Assembly (NCBI RefSeq): GCF_900411375.1
Contig: NZ_LS422988.1
Coordinates: 35,029 to 99,028 of the forward strand
Reading direction: 5' to 3'
Source: Lentilactobacillus raoultii
GTDB lineage: Bacteria; Bacillota; Bacilli; Lactobacillales; Lactobacillaceae
DNA: 64,000 nucleotides
Part shown: piece by piece, positions 1 to 9,021 of the stretch
Layout: every line of letters begins with the position of its first letter
Numbering within the stretch: the first letter of the stretch is position 1
Position numbers and translations under genes: made by a program
Notes under the pieces: model-generated
The model's input: only the letters and a program-made list of their open reading frames with translations
Database searches by the model: none
What the model was told of the DNA's origin: nothing

Positions 1-438
1 AGTGGTCTTGATGGCATTGCCAACACGTTGTTTGGTGGTCGAATCTGCTACCGAATCGTTGAATTGAAGACTGATCAGTCAGCTATCCAATCAGCTAATG
101 GTGATAGCATCAAGATGGGAACTCAAGTCACAATTCCTTACACTGCAACTGCTTCTAAGGTTGTAACACAAGATACAGTTAAGGGTTATCATAATGATTT
201 GCAGGCAGGTTTTGGGGATGCTAAGGCTGATCCTGATCAAAGTTACGCCTTCAATGACAAGACCTTCTCAAGCAGTACCAGTGCTTTAAGTGGTTTACTG
301 ACACAAAACACCAGCAGTAATGCTAATAGTAATACTAATACAAGTTCCAGCGCTCTATCAGAAACCTCTACTGGTACCTCGTCAAGTGACAATGGGATCT
401 CAAACTTAAGTGACCTTATTGGAGCACTGTTTGGTTAA
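1..438 (+). CDS. C-terminal part of a secreted or membrane protein (5' end outside window)
   Basis: The reading frame is open from base 1 to the TAA at 436-438, so the gene starts upstream of the window. The visible 145 residues begin with a mixed, folded-looking segment (motifs DGIANTLFGG and VTIPYTAT) and end in a Ser/Thr/Asn-rich low-complexity tail of about 50 residues, typical of exported lactobacillar proteins. No catalytic motif or anchor is visible. A strong stem-loop terminator follows. I do not recognise the family; an LCP-type or other cell-envelope protein is possible but unsupported. Confidence 0.6.
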   Translation, partial: SGLDGIANTLFGGRICYRIVELKTDQSAIQSANGDSIKMGTQVTIPYTATASKVVTQDTVKGYHNDLQAGFGDAKADPDQSYAFNDKTFSSSTSALSGLLTQNTSSNANSNTNTSSSALSETSTGTSSSDNGISNLSDLIGALFG

Positions 439-487
439 TCGATAGGTATTGGTTGCTTAAAACTTAAGACCAAGAATCAGTAAATAA

Positions 488-540
488 GAAAAAGTGTCAT
501 TGGAAAATTATTTTGGTTTTCCAATGACACTTTTTTTGGC
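488..540. terminator. Bidirectional stem-loop terminator
   Basis: A near-perfect inverted repeat (AAGTGTCATTGGAAAA, loop, TTTTCCAATGACACTT) is flanked by an A-run on the left and a T-run on the right. It lies between the rightward gene ending at 438 and the leftward helicase gene ending at 543 and can serve both. Confidence 0.9.
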
Positions 541-542
541 TA

Positions 543-2798
543 TCATTTTAATTTATGCAAGTGGCCTTGCTCATAATTACGAGTCATCTGTTCCACTAGC
601 TTTTTCATTCCGGCAATGTCTAAGATACTATCCGCAAATTCCTTACGAACCAGTTCATCCGGTAAGTATTCATCATACTTATCAAAGGTTGGCACTTCAT
701 TTGGAAATAACAAGTCAAGCGGAGAAAAATCCTTACCAGCTTCTTCCAGAATAATCTGAAAGAATTCAGCTTCATTACAATCCATCGCAAATTCCATAAA
801 ATATGGTCGTGATGAATTAAATCCACGTAAATTAAGCCGATCAGCACACTTGATTCGCAACAGTCGTTCTAATGCTAAAAATTGATAGCTACCGGTCCAC
901 GGGAAGAATGCCCACAGCTTACCGCCAAGATTAATTAACTGATTGTGAGGAAGTCCGGCCATATTAGCCGCGTCTCTCATTTGGGTCACCCGGGCGCGAG
1001 CATTCCCTTGTAGGTAGCTATACATTTGGGTCTCACTAAGGACTTTTCTCATTCGTTGGAGAATTTTGGGATGAATATCGCCGGCAACATCCCCGAAATA
1101 GGCCGGAATATGTCCCTTTACCTCATGACAGTAAACCTGATGTCTTTGCCGGTCCACGTCTTCGACGACCCAGACTCGGCCGGCAATGGCTATTTTATCA
1201 CCAACCGGGGGCGGCATTACAATTGTCCCCAATTCTTCTGATTTGGAATGGACACTAAATTCTTCATTATCTTGAAAGACAGCATAGAACTTATAGTTGT
1301 TAACAACCCGTTCTCCGGCGATGCCAACAATCAGGCCCCCAGCTGGAGTTCGTTCAATTTGGTTTGTCTTCAAAAGATGTCGCAACAAGGTTCGGTAATC
1401 ATCTTGACTGATATTATGAAAATAGGCCAATTGTAACACTCGTGATGCTAACTCTGCCGGGGTCATTTCACCACTTGAGGCGAGAGTGCTCATGGTTTGA
1501 TGATATAACAAACTGTACGGCAATCGATTGGTCCGGGGCGGCTCAACCCATCTTTCTTCGAGATATAATTGGACCAACGCGATACCTTGTAGTAGGGGCC
1601 ACGGAATTAGATCGGGAAGCATTGCCCGAGATTCGGGGTGTTCTTCGCGCATCACAAAGTGCATTTCCGGCGGGTTTCCCCGTCGTCCGGTTCGACCCAT
1701 TCGTTGCAAGAATCCCGAAACGGTGAAGGGGGCATCAAGCTGAAAGGCACTTTCCAACTTACCAATATCAATTCCTAATTCAAGGGTCGCCGTCGCACAA
1801 GTTGTCATGTTCGCGTCTTCATCCTTCATGGCATCTTCCGCCGTTTGCCGCAAAGCTGGTGACAGGTTTCCATGATGAATTAAAAACCGATCGGGCTCAT
1901 GATTATATTCCGCGTATGAACGTAATTCCTGACAAACCGCTTCACATTCCTCACGACTATTAGTGAAAACAAGGCATTTTTTGCCGCGGGTGTGTTCAAA
2001 AATATATCCAATTCCCGGGTCAGCCAATTCGGGTGCTTGATCCGTCTTTTGGCCGACTAATTGAGCTGGATCAAAGTTGTCAGCCGAGGCTTGAGGATCA
2101 GTTTTATAAAAATGCTCCATCGAAAGACGCCAGATTTGGCCGGTGCTGTTTACCTTTGGTGCTGCTGTTTGGTACTCACTGCCCGCACCCAAAAACTTAC
2201 TGGCCGACTGGACGTTGCCGATGGTTGCTGACAGCCCAATTCTTCGTGGTTTAACATTAGCCAGTTTTGAAAGCCGTTCAATTAAACAAAATGTTTGGCC
2301 CCCTCGATCACTCCTTAAAAAAGAATGGAGCTCGTCAATGACAATGTAACGCAAACCATGAAAGAGACGTGGAACATCCATGTGCTTGTTGATCATGAAC
2401 GATTCCAATGATTCCGGGGTGATCTGTAAGACCCCAGACGGGTGTTTTAACAACCGCCGTTTACTTGATTGGGAAACATCACCATGCCAACGCCAAACGT
2501 TAATGCCGGTATCCTGGCAAAGATCAGTAAGCCGGTCGTACTGATCATTAATCAATGCCTTTAATGGGGCAATATACAAACACTGGATTGAATCTGAAGG
2601 TCGCTCACTCAAATCAGTTAGAATTGGGAAAAAGGCCGCTTCGGTTTTTCCCGAAGCAGTGGATGCCGATAGGAGAACATTGTGATCGGTATTAAAGATT
2701 TCCTCGGCGGCTGCCACCTGAATGGCGCGTAAATTTTGCCAACCGCGGTTGTAAATATAATCTTGGATAAACGGTGCATATCTTGAAAATACATCCAT
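543..2798 (-). CDS. sngC: DEAD/DEAH-type SF2 helicase, Shango SngC-like
   Basis: 751-residue superfamily 2 helicase, Lhr-like. Visible motifs: Q-motif-like LRAIQ near residue 23, Walker A STASGKT (46-52), DELH box (155-158), motif III SAT (190-192) and motif VI QRMGRTGRRG (365-374). The C-terminal half is a long accessory region as in Lhr/BrxHI helicases. It is the last gene of a minus-strand operon, 15 bp after the P-loop ATPase, with an RBS (AAGGAGGTGCG) before the ATG. The TerB-protein/ATPase/helicase order matches the published Shango phage-defence system. The helicase call is firm; the defence role is inferred from composition. Confidence 0.88.
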   Translation of the reverse strand: MDVFSRYAPFIQDYIYNRGWQNLRAIQVAAAEEIFNTDHNVLLSASTASGKTEAAFFPILTDLSERPSDSIQCLYIAPLKALINDQYDRLTDLCQDTGINVWRWHGDVSQSSKRRLLKHPSGVLQITPESLESFMINKHMDVPRLFHGLRYIVIDELHSFLRSDRGGQTFCLIERLSKLANVKPRRIGLSATIGNVQSASKFLGAGSEYQTAAPKVNSTGQIWRLSMEHFYKTDPQASADNFDPAQLVGQKTDQAPELADPGIGYIFEHTRGKKCLVFTNSREECEAVCQELRSYAEYNHEPDRFLIHHGNLSPALRQTAEDAMKDEDANMTTCATATLELGIDIGKLESAFQLDAPFTVSGFLQRMGRTGRRGNPPEMHFVMREEHPESRAMLPDLIPWPLLQGIALVQLYLEERWVEPPRTNRLPYSLLYHQTMSTLASSGEMTPAELASRVLQLAYFHNISQDDYRTLLRHLLKTNQIERTPAGGLIVGIAGERVVNNYKFYAVFQDNEEFSVHSKSEELGTIVMPPPVGDKIAIAGRVWVVEDVDRQRHQVYCHEVKGHIPAYFGDVAGDIHPKILQRMRKVLSETQMYSYLQGNARARVTQMRDAANMAGLPHNQLINLGGKLWAFFPWTGSYQFLALERLLRIKCADRLNLRGFNSSRPYFMEFAMDCNEAEFFQIILEEAGKDFSPLDLLFPNEVPTFDKYDEYLPDELVRKEFADSILDIAGMKKLVEQMTRNYEQGHLHKLK

Positions 2799-2813
2799 AG
2801 CGCACCTCCTTAA

Positions 2814-4148
2814 CTAAATGGTGAACTCCGTGTAGTCTTGATCCTTTTTATCAGAAACCGCCTCAGACTTGTGATAGTCGAAATCACTTGAGGATAATAA
2901 TTTTTCGACCGTGGTATCGGGATTTTGCCAAACAATGTCTAGAAGCTCAATGAAATCTCGAATGACTTCTCGGGGCGTGATGTTTGTGTCGGCACCAATT
3001 CGGGCGTATTCAATTTTGATGAATTTAACTAAATCCGCCTCAGTAATGGTGCGTTGGTAACCGTACAGTCCAGCATGCATATTGGCCAATTTTTCGACTA
3101 GAACCAGCATTTCTTCAGCGGTCAACGGCTCAAGCTTAATAACCGGTGCGTACATGTCACGGGCACCAGCCGTCGCAAACTTTCCCTGGGTTAATCGTGA
3201 ATGGAGAGCCTCATAGCTATAGACACCCCGGCGACGGTCTTCAACGGCTTGTGGAGTCCCGCCCATAAGAATCCCCAGATACTTTGCTTTGCCTTGAAGT
3301 GTGTCATTGTACATTGTTAAAATTTTTTCGTAATTATACTGACGGCTGATGCTGTTCGGGATCTTGTAAATATTCACCAACTCGTCAATCATAATGATAA
3401 GGCCGGCATACCCAGCCTGCCTAAAGAATGAGGCAAATAACTTTAGATATTCATACCAGTCATCATCAGAAATGATGACGCTAACACCCAGCTCCTGCTT
3501 GGCTTCGGTTTTATGTGTGTATTCGCCCCGGAACCACTTAATGACCTTTGCCTTTGTGGCGTCATTGCCATCAAGATAAGCGTGATAGTACATATTTAAC
3601 AGCTTAGCGAAATCAAAACCGTGAACCAGTTCGCTCAACGATGAAATGACTGCGTAAATTTTCTTATCGACGGCCTCAGCAAACTGAGGATCATCGACTG
3701 CCAAGCCACTGTCACTGGCAACATTGCTCTGGACGGAGCTAATCCAGCGGTCGAGCACTAAGGTAAGTGCACCGCCTTCTGGTCGGGTCTTGGTTGCCAG
3801 ATTTTGAATGAGTTCCCGGTAGAGGGCAAGCCCCTGACCTTTGGTTCCTTGAAGTCGCCGTTCTGGTGATAAATCTCCGTCAACGACGACAAAGTTTTTG
3901 TCCATGACGTAGTTGCGCATGGTTTGCAGCAGGAAACTTTTTCCTGAACCGTACCGGCCCACAATAAAGTGAAAGGAAGCCCCGCCTTCAGCAACAACGT
4001 CGACATCGTGAAGCAGTGCTTCAATCTCTGCCTTACGACCAACCGTCACGTACGGTAAGCCAATTCTTGGGACTACCCCACCCTTGAGGGAATTTAAGAC
4101 TGTTTGCGCAATCCGCTTTGGGACGCGTCTCTTCTTTATATCTGTCAT
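2814..4148 (-). CDS. sngB: P-loop ATPase (BREX/DUF2791-type ATP-binding), Shango SngB-like
   Basis: 444-residue ATPase. Walker A is GRYGSGKS (64-71) and Walker B is IIMIDE (ending at residue 256), giving the STAND/ORC-like ATPase pattern seen in the BREX ATP-binding family (BrxD). A predicted helical C-terminal region includes a conserved-looking ITPREVIRDFIELLD segment. It lies 15 bp downstream of the TerB-domain gene and 15 bp upstream of the helicase gene, so the three are almost certainly one transcript. In BREX type 2, an ATPase of this family also pairs with an Lhr-like helicase; here no pglZ/pglX genes are present, and the TerB partner points to Shango instead. Confidence 0.85.
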   Translation of the reverse strand: MTDIKKRRVPKRIAQTVLNSLKGGVVPRIGLPYVTVGRKAEIEALLHDVDVVAEGGASFHFIVGRYGSGKSFLLQTMRNYVMDKNFVVVDGDLSPERRLQGTKGQGLALYRELIQNLATKTRPEGGALTLVLDRWISSVQSNVASDSGLAVDDPQFAEAVDKKIYAVISSLSELVHGFDFAKLLNMYYHAYLDGNDATKAKVIKWFRGEYTHKTEAKQELGVSVIISDDDWYEYLKLFASFFRQAGYAGLIIMIDELVNIYKIPNSISRQYNYEKILTMYNDTLQGKAKYLGILMGGTPQAVEDRRRGVYSYEALHSRLTQGKFATAGARDMYAPVIKLEPLTAEEMLVLVEKLANMHAGLYGYQRTITEADLVKFIKIEYARIGADTNITPREVIRDFIELLDIVWQNPDTTVEKLLSSSDFDYHKSEAVSDKKDQDYTEFTI

Positions 4149-4163
4149 CAGATAGCCACTCCT

Positions 4164-5990
4164 TTACGATAAAAATAGTTGTTCCAAATCCTGACGATAA
4201 TCTTCGACGACAACTGGCTGATTATCAGCATTGAATTCAATGACTGTATCGCCAATTTCATCCAACAGCTTTTCATTAATTTGATCGACTAAAATAGAAA
4301 CCATTAAGTGATGATCCTTTAGGTATTGCTGCCAGGGGCGATTTTTCAATAACGCAACAATCAGCATGGTTTCATCAGTATTTAATAAAGACTGGTTGTC
4401 GGGAGTTGCCGGCTCCTGAGAAGGTTGTGGAACCGTTTTTTTCTTTGGTTCAGCCGGTGCTTCTTTTTCTTCTTCGGTTAACAAGCTTTCTCGGGTCAGT
4501 GACGCATCCGTTCGAATTTTGTCAAGACTATCCAGATTAAGCGTTACCCGCGGGCGTCGTTTTTCCTCTTGAATTTGTTGATACGCCATAATCCCATCCA
4601 TAATTGCTTGTTGCAAAAGTGAACTCAATTGCCGGGGCTTAAGTGGGTGGCCAAAGTGAAATGCCTTTCTTGCCAAGCGATCTACCTCATGTAGCAGCGT
4701 GTTGAGCTTTTTGCCCTGGTGATCGACTGGATAATAAACTTTAGAACTGCATGTCCGCTCGCCTAAATGATAAATGTGGTCAGCGTCAATTTGATACGTT
4801 TTGAGCCGTGGTGGCTTTTGAAAATAAAATACGGCACTTCTAAAATACGTATGGGATGTCGATACCAACGTGGCAATGGCTTGGCTGAAGTAATCAAATT
4901 GATTTGTTTGCCGTAAATTGAGAATTTGTTGCCAAACGACTTTCAACAGCTCGGCGAATTGCTTCGGTGACTTTTTGAACAATAGGCAGGACTTAAGGTA
5001 GGTTGAATGGCTTTTAAAGACGGCTAATAGTTGCTCGGACGAATAATCGGCTGGATGCAATAAAATATGATAATCTTGGTCGGCAGCCAGCGTTTTTGCG
5101 AAAATAGTCCGGGCCTTTTGCCGATCAAGCCCATAATACAACACATAATCATATAGCCATAGATCAAGTAGTTCGCGCATTCGTGAATGATAACTGGGAG
5201 CGCACTGATCACGAAATTTGATGAGTTTTGCGTAGCCTTCCTCAGGTGAGGCCACCCCAATATTATTTAAGAGCTCGTAAATGTAAAGGTAGGCGTATGA
5301 GGTGCTGGTAACCTGGAAATGTTCCTGTCGTAACCGAGTTCGCCAAGTAAAATATGTGCGTAACTGATGAATCGTCAGTTCATGATAGACAGGAAAGTAC
5401 CGTTTCAACTCATAGATGGCATCGTAATGGTCTTCGTAATCTGCCATCATTTGACCCTGATGGTAAAAATTATAAGCAACAATCTCAGATGACGGGACTG
5501 TATAATCATATGATTGAATCATCTTTTGGATCGCTGCTGGGACATCGCTTTTTTCTTGTTTTTGAGCAGGCTGAGGGCGAACTGGTAATTGAATCTGTTG
5601 GGCACGGTACTGCGGATTGGCCTTCTCATCAGGAGGTAAGTAAACTGCCTGTTCCTGAGATGTGTGGTTTGAATTTTTTGGAAAATGTTTAAGTGAATAG
5701 TTCAATACTTTTTGTAACATGATTTCATTAATCGACTTCACGGAGACGCCAATCCACTTTCGGTTCCTTATGAATTTAGGAACTGAAAATTGAGGCAAGT
5801 GCTGAACGATGACTCCCAGGTTGCCGCAATAGACATCGATGTTTGTCGGATCATCCTGACTTGCAATCACAAAAGGACGGTTTGAAACTGGATGGATAAG
5901 GACTTTAATATGTTGAGGTGATTCAGCAGCTAAAACAAACTTTAATCCATAATAGTTAGTGACCAAATCATTAATTTCTTGCCAGTTCAA
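4164..5990 (-). CDS. sngA: TerB_N/TerB_C domain protein, Shango SngA-like
   Basis: 608 residues, first gene of the three-gene operon. Residues about 150-290 carry the TerB_N signature (FPVYHELTIHQLRTYFTWR followed by AYLYIYELLNNIGV). The C-terminal part (about 380-600) has the TerB_C character with a charged, Pro/Glu-rich linker around residues 500-530. The first 105 residues look like a separate small domain with a pattern reminiscent of MmcQ/YjbR proteins (ending in WIGVSVKSINE and a final helix). TerB-domain proteins are the first component of Shango. Start is the ATG at 5990; upstream sequence to 6200 is AT-rich and may hold the promoter. Confidence 0.82.
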   Translation of the reverse strand: MNWQEINDLVTNYYGLKFVLAAESPQHIKVLIHPVSNRPFVIASQDDPTNIDVYCGNLGVIVQHLPQFSVPKFIRNRKWIGVSVKSINEIMLQKVLNYSLKHFPKNSNHTSQEQAVYLPPDEKANPQYRAQQIQLPVRPQPAQKQEKSDVPAAIQKMIQSYDYTVPSSEIVAYNFYHQGQMMADYEDHYDAIYELKRYFPVYHELTIHQLRTYFTWRTRLRQEHFQVTSTSYAYLYIYELLNNIGVASPEEGYAKLIKFRDQCAPSYHSRMRELLDLWLYDYVLYYGLDRQKARTIFAKTLAADQDYHILLHPADYSSEQLLAVFKSHSTYLKSCLLFKKSPKQFAELLKVVWQQILNLRQTNQFDYFSQAIATLVSTSHTYFRSAVFYFQKPPRLKTYQIDADHIYHLGERTCSSKVYYPVDHQGKKLNTLLHEVDRLARKAFHFGHPLKPRQLSSLLQQAIMDGIMAYQQIQEEKRRPRVTLNLDSLDKIRTDASLTRESLLTEEEKEAPAEPKKKTVPQPSQEPATPDNQSLLNTDETMLIVALLKNRPWQQYLKDHHLMVSILVDQINEKLLDEIGDTVIEFNADNQPVVVEDYRQDLEQLFLS

Positions 5991-6305
5991 CTCTGTACCC
6001 CCATTTCATTGCAAACATCTTCACGTCTAAATTCTATCCTATAACGTAATCCAATAGTTAAGAAAAAACAAATTTCCATTAAAATTTATGAACTGGTTAT
6101 ACTTGTTACAGACTCAAGATCATTGATTTATATGGCACATAACGCTTTTGCAACCTAAAATTATTGTAAACTTTTACTATCCATCCGATCATCACTTTAA
6201 TCGTTTGAAATAGGCTCCTATCTCGAGAAGTTTAACGGAGACAGGGGCCTATTTAAATATGTCGTTATATATTAACTGCTTATTTATTAATTAGTTTGGA
6301 TAATT
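5991..6305. other. Intergenic region with promoter of the Shango-like operon
   Basis: This gap separates the SGNH hydrolase gene from the Shango-like operon, both on the minus strand. The right part holds the stem-loop terminator at 6208-6257. The AT-rich remainder must contain the operon promoter; on the minus strand a TATAGGAT/TAGAAT segment lies near 6035-6045, but I could not fix a convincing -35 element. Confidence 0.5.
6206..6258 (-). terminator. Stem-loop terminator after the SGNH hydrolase gene
   Basis: A long inverted repeat (AAATAGGC-CCT-TCTC on one side, GAGA-AGG-GCCTATTT on the other) flanked by A/T-rich sequence. It sits between the minus-strand SGNH hydrolase gene and the minus-strand Shango-like operon, so it probably insulates the operon from upstream transcription. 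Confidence 0.75.
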
Positions 6306-7520
6306 TTATTTAACAGTTGTGTGGGTGGTTGATGCCTTTTTAGTAGAACTGGCAGTAGCTGTTGTCTTTTTAGTTGCCGTCTGACTCGTCTTTTTAGTGG
6401 TCTTAATTCGATCTTTAGGATAGTTATTAATCATGAATTGAGCGATTTCACGGCCCATTAACTGATAGGTCTTAGCCGATGGATGAAGTCGTTCATCGAA
6501 CAAGCGATACGTGTGATTACTGTCAGTGATTAACTGCTTGGTATCTTTTCGCCAATCAAGATAGGGGATGTCGAACTGTTGATAAACCTCAGCTTCTGCA
6601 TCTCTTAATTCATTCATAGTGAAGTTGCCTTTACCGATGACATCATCGGAGTTGGTATTACCATCATATCGGGTAATTGGTAAAATTCCGTAAATAATCA
6701 ACTTTTTATTCTCAGATTTCATCTTTTGAATATTTTGTTTTAAAGTATCTTGGATATCGGCAAGTGAGTTGGAAACATGACCGTAATCATTTGTACCATA
6801 GGCGATGGTGGCGACATCATAGTTTTTAAAATTATGTGCATTGACCGTTGGCGTCAGATCACCATCGGTTTCCTGTTCACCACCGTCACATAGAAACGCA
6901 CCGTTATAGCCGGCGTTCAGCACAGAGGTGTTTAAGTATCGGCTGAGCCACGTTGGGTAACCCATGTTGTCCAACGTTTCGTAACCATCATAACCCTTGG
7001 TGATCGAATCACCCATACTAATGATTTTTTGGCCCTTAAAGTAATCACTATTCTTCATGGCAATATTAAAAGTCCCTTCTGAAATTGGTTCAAGATTTCC
7101 CTGCCAAATCCAGCCGGTTTGGGCACCTGAACCACTCTTTACATAGTACCAAACCGAATTGCCGCCACCCTGTGCAGAACGGTCAATGACTGCCTTTTTC
7201 TCTGTATACCAGGTGACTTTTGAAAAATCTTTAGCGGAACCGGCTTGTTTATTTAACTTGGAAGAGGTATAAACATAACCTTTCTCAATATGATAAGGTA
7301 GTTCCTCGTCAACGGTTGTACTGCTGACGATGGAAGCCGCTGGGATCGTCTTCTTGATAGAAGAACTGGATGCTTTAGTACTGGATGATGATTGTCTGCT
7401 TGTTGCAGTTGTCGTAGTCTTTGAAGGAACCGTTGCTTTGCTGGCCGCCCGTGTTGTAATAGTCATGGACATCCCCAGTAATACCGCCATTGCAACGGTC
7501 ATGTATTTTGTTTTTATCAT
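6306..7520 (-). CDS. Exported SGNH/GDSL hydrolase with SH3-like segment
   Basis: 404 residues. An N-terminal signal peptide (residues 1-25, ending TRAA) is followed by a Ser/Thr linker, then a short SH3-like segment (about 75-150, W-Y-rich: VWYYVKSGSG, GWIWQG). The SGNH domain follows: block I is GDSITKGYDGY, the block III-type asparagine is in YGTNDY, and the catalytic Asp/His pair is in DERLHPS. The C-terminus is a Lys/Thr-rich tail that may bind the wall. The family removes acyl or acetyl groups from lipids, polysaccharides or teichoic acids; the substrate is not visible. The gene is divergent from the Ser-rich protein gene at 7720. Confidence 0.85.
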   Translation of the reverse strand: MIKTKYMTVAMAVLLGMSMTITTRAASKATVPSKTTTTATSRQSSSSTKASSSSIKKTIPAASIVSSTTVDEELPYHIEKGYVYTSSKLNKQAGSAKDFSKVTWYTEKKAVIDRSAQGGGNSVWYYVKSGSGAQTGWIWQGNLEPISEGTFNIAMKNSDYFKGQKIISMGDSITKGYDGYETLDNMGYPTWLSRYLNTSVLNAGYNGAFLCDGGEQETDGDLTPTVNAHNFKNYDVATIAYGTNDYGHVSNSLADIQDTLKQNIQKMKSENKKLIIYGILPITRYDGNTNSDDVIGKGNFTMNELRDAEAEVYQQFDIPYLDWRKDTKQLITDSNHTYRLFDERLHPSAKTYQLMGREIAQFMINNYPKDRIKTTKKTSQTATKKTTATASSTKKASTTHTTVK

Positions 7521-7719
7521 TTCGATAATCTCCTCAAAATATTGTTAACGCCCCTTAGAATACCACGATAATGTTACGAAGACTTTACGGGTGGGTGAAA
7601 ACCTTATTAACTGGGCATTGGTCCTTAATGCAACAATATAACAACTTGAAAAAAGATCACAAATAATTTATTATGGAACATGTATAGTGCGACTCTTTTA
7701 AGGTCGGGGGGGATTTAAC

Positions 7720-8805
7720 ATGAACAAAAAGTTCAAATTCAGGTGGTCGATAGCGGCATCATCGATAATGCTGGCTTTGTTCAGTTTTGGTGTTGGGGGC
7801 GACGTTAAAGCTGATAATACCACTGTACCTGCCAAAACGCAGGTAACTGCTGTCAACCCTTCTTCTACGAATAACAGCGAGCAGAGTTCATTACATAACG
7901 GGGACAATAGTCAATGGGCACTGCAAAGTTCGTCACAATCCGCTGGGAGTTTAGGAAAAGACAGTTCGACAGAGAATTCATCTACTACATCGGCATCGGC
8001 TTCTTCAGATACCGCCAGTTCAAGTAGTTCGACTAGTAACGGGGACACGACGACTACTTATGGCAATGCAGATGATAATAATCTTGATGGTGCCAATAGT
8101 AGTTCGGCGTCGTCAGCTTCAAGCAGTTCTTCATCTTCCGAACCCATGATGGGACTGGGTGATAAGGGTTCAGCAGCGGCGGGGACCGGTGCTGATAAAG
8201 TCATTAAAAAAATTATTGATAAGGTTGTCCCTGGTGGTGGTTTGGATAACACCAAGCCAGATGTCCCACCAGTGGATAGTTCTACGGGTAACGATCAGCA
8301 GTCAGCCAATCAAACAACTAATCAAGCCACTGGTTCTGGAAAAGCAGCAGCGACTGGCAATTCAAATCAAGTCAGTCAACAGACTCCTCAAATCGAATCA
8401 GGAGTTGATGCAGGTGGCTCAAGTGCGGTTGCTCAATCAACTCGGCGAACAGCCATTGAAAAGTCAAATGCAGCGAATGCTTTGACCCATAATTCTTTCG
8501 CTAATCGGGTTTCAAAAAGTGATCATGTGGGCACCCAAAAAAGCAATGCCAAGTTGGTCAGCTTCGATACCTTTAGTAATCTTTTCTACAAGCAGGCGCT
8601 CAATCAAAAGAAAAATCCGGGCAAGTTTACAACGTCAAAAGGTAAAAAGGTCACCATCACAACACCGGTTTCAAATGTTAAATACACGAATCACGATGTT
8701 AATGGGGTGATTGAAACGTTGCCGGTAATCATTACATTATCGATTATTGGCATTGTTGCCGTTTCGTTTATTGTTTTTGATCCGTTGAGATTTATTTTTA
8801 AATGA
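7720..8805 (+). CDS. Ser/Thr-rich exported protein with C-terminal membrane anchor
   Basis: 361 residues. A signal peptide covers about residues 1-31 (KFRWSIAASSIMLALFSFGV, cleavage after VKA). A long Ser/Thr/Asn/Gln-rich, low-complexity stalk covers about 32-250, and a hydrophobic helix (LPVIITLSIIGIVAVSFIVF) lies near the C-terminus with a basic tail. There is no LPxTG motif. RBS GGGGGG lies 8 bases before the ATG. The layout is that of a membrane-anchored, wall-spanning protein, probably glycosylated. I do not recognise a family. Confidence 0.8.
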   Translation: MNKKFKFRWSIAASSIMLALFSFGVGGDVKADNTTVPAKTQVTAVNPSSTNNSEQSSLHNGDNSQWALQSSSQSAGSLGKDSSTENSSTTSASASSDTASSSSSTSNGDTTTTYGNADDNNLDGANSSSASSASSSSSSSEPMMGLGDKGSAAAGTGADKVIKKIIDKVVPGGGLDNTKPDVPPVDSSTGNDQQSANQTTNQATGSGKAAATGNSNQVSQQTPQIESGVDAGGSSAVAQSTRRTAIEKSNAANALTHNSFANRVSKSDHVGTQKSNAKLVSFDTFSNLFYKQALNQKKNPGKFTTSKGKKVTITTPVSNVKYTNHDVNGVIETLPVIITLSIIGIVAVSFIVFDPLRFIFK

Positions 8806-8812
8806 GCCTTAT

Positions 8813-8868
8813 AATACAGACTTCAGGAAATACCCTTAAAACGGGGATACTTGAGGTCTGTTTTTTGT
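8813..8868 (+). terminator. Stem-loop terminator
   Basis: ACAGACTTCAGG pairs imperfectly with CTTGAGGTCTGT, followed by TTTTTTG. It follows the Ser-rich protein gene directly. Confidence 0.8.
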
Positions 8869-8988
8869 TTCAAAGAAAATGGGTTGGCGATGGTACTCAG
8901 GTTATGGCAGTTAGGCATGCTAAAGAAGGCTGGTGCGTCGCGGCTCAATGAGTTTCAAAAAATAATTCAAAAAGTTGAGACGCAACCC

Positions 8989-9016
8989 TTGCAAACGCTT
9001 CCAGATATGTTATTAT
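8989..9016 (+). promoter_or_regulatory. Promoter of the large structured RNA
   Basis: -35 TTGCAA (8989-8994), 16-bp spacer, extended -10 TGTTATTAT with TATTAT at 9011-9016. Predicted start is about 9022-9024, just before the 5' strand of the RNA's closing helix. Confidence 0.65.
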
Positions 9017-9021
9017 ATAGT

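Noticed and set aside
494..754. 86-codon forward frame at the start of the window
   Set aside because: Antisense shadow of the helicase gene starting inside the terminator; no RBS.
543..4148. BREX type 2 system
   Set aside because: ATPase and helicase families fit, but PglZ, PglX, PglW and PglY are absent and a TerB-domain protein takes their place.
7698..8255. Antisense frames over the Ser-rich protein gene
   Set aside because: They arise from the repetitive Ser/Thr codons on the coding strand and have no RBS or family similarity.
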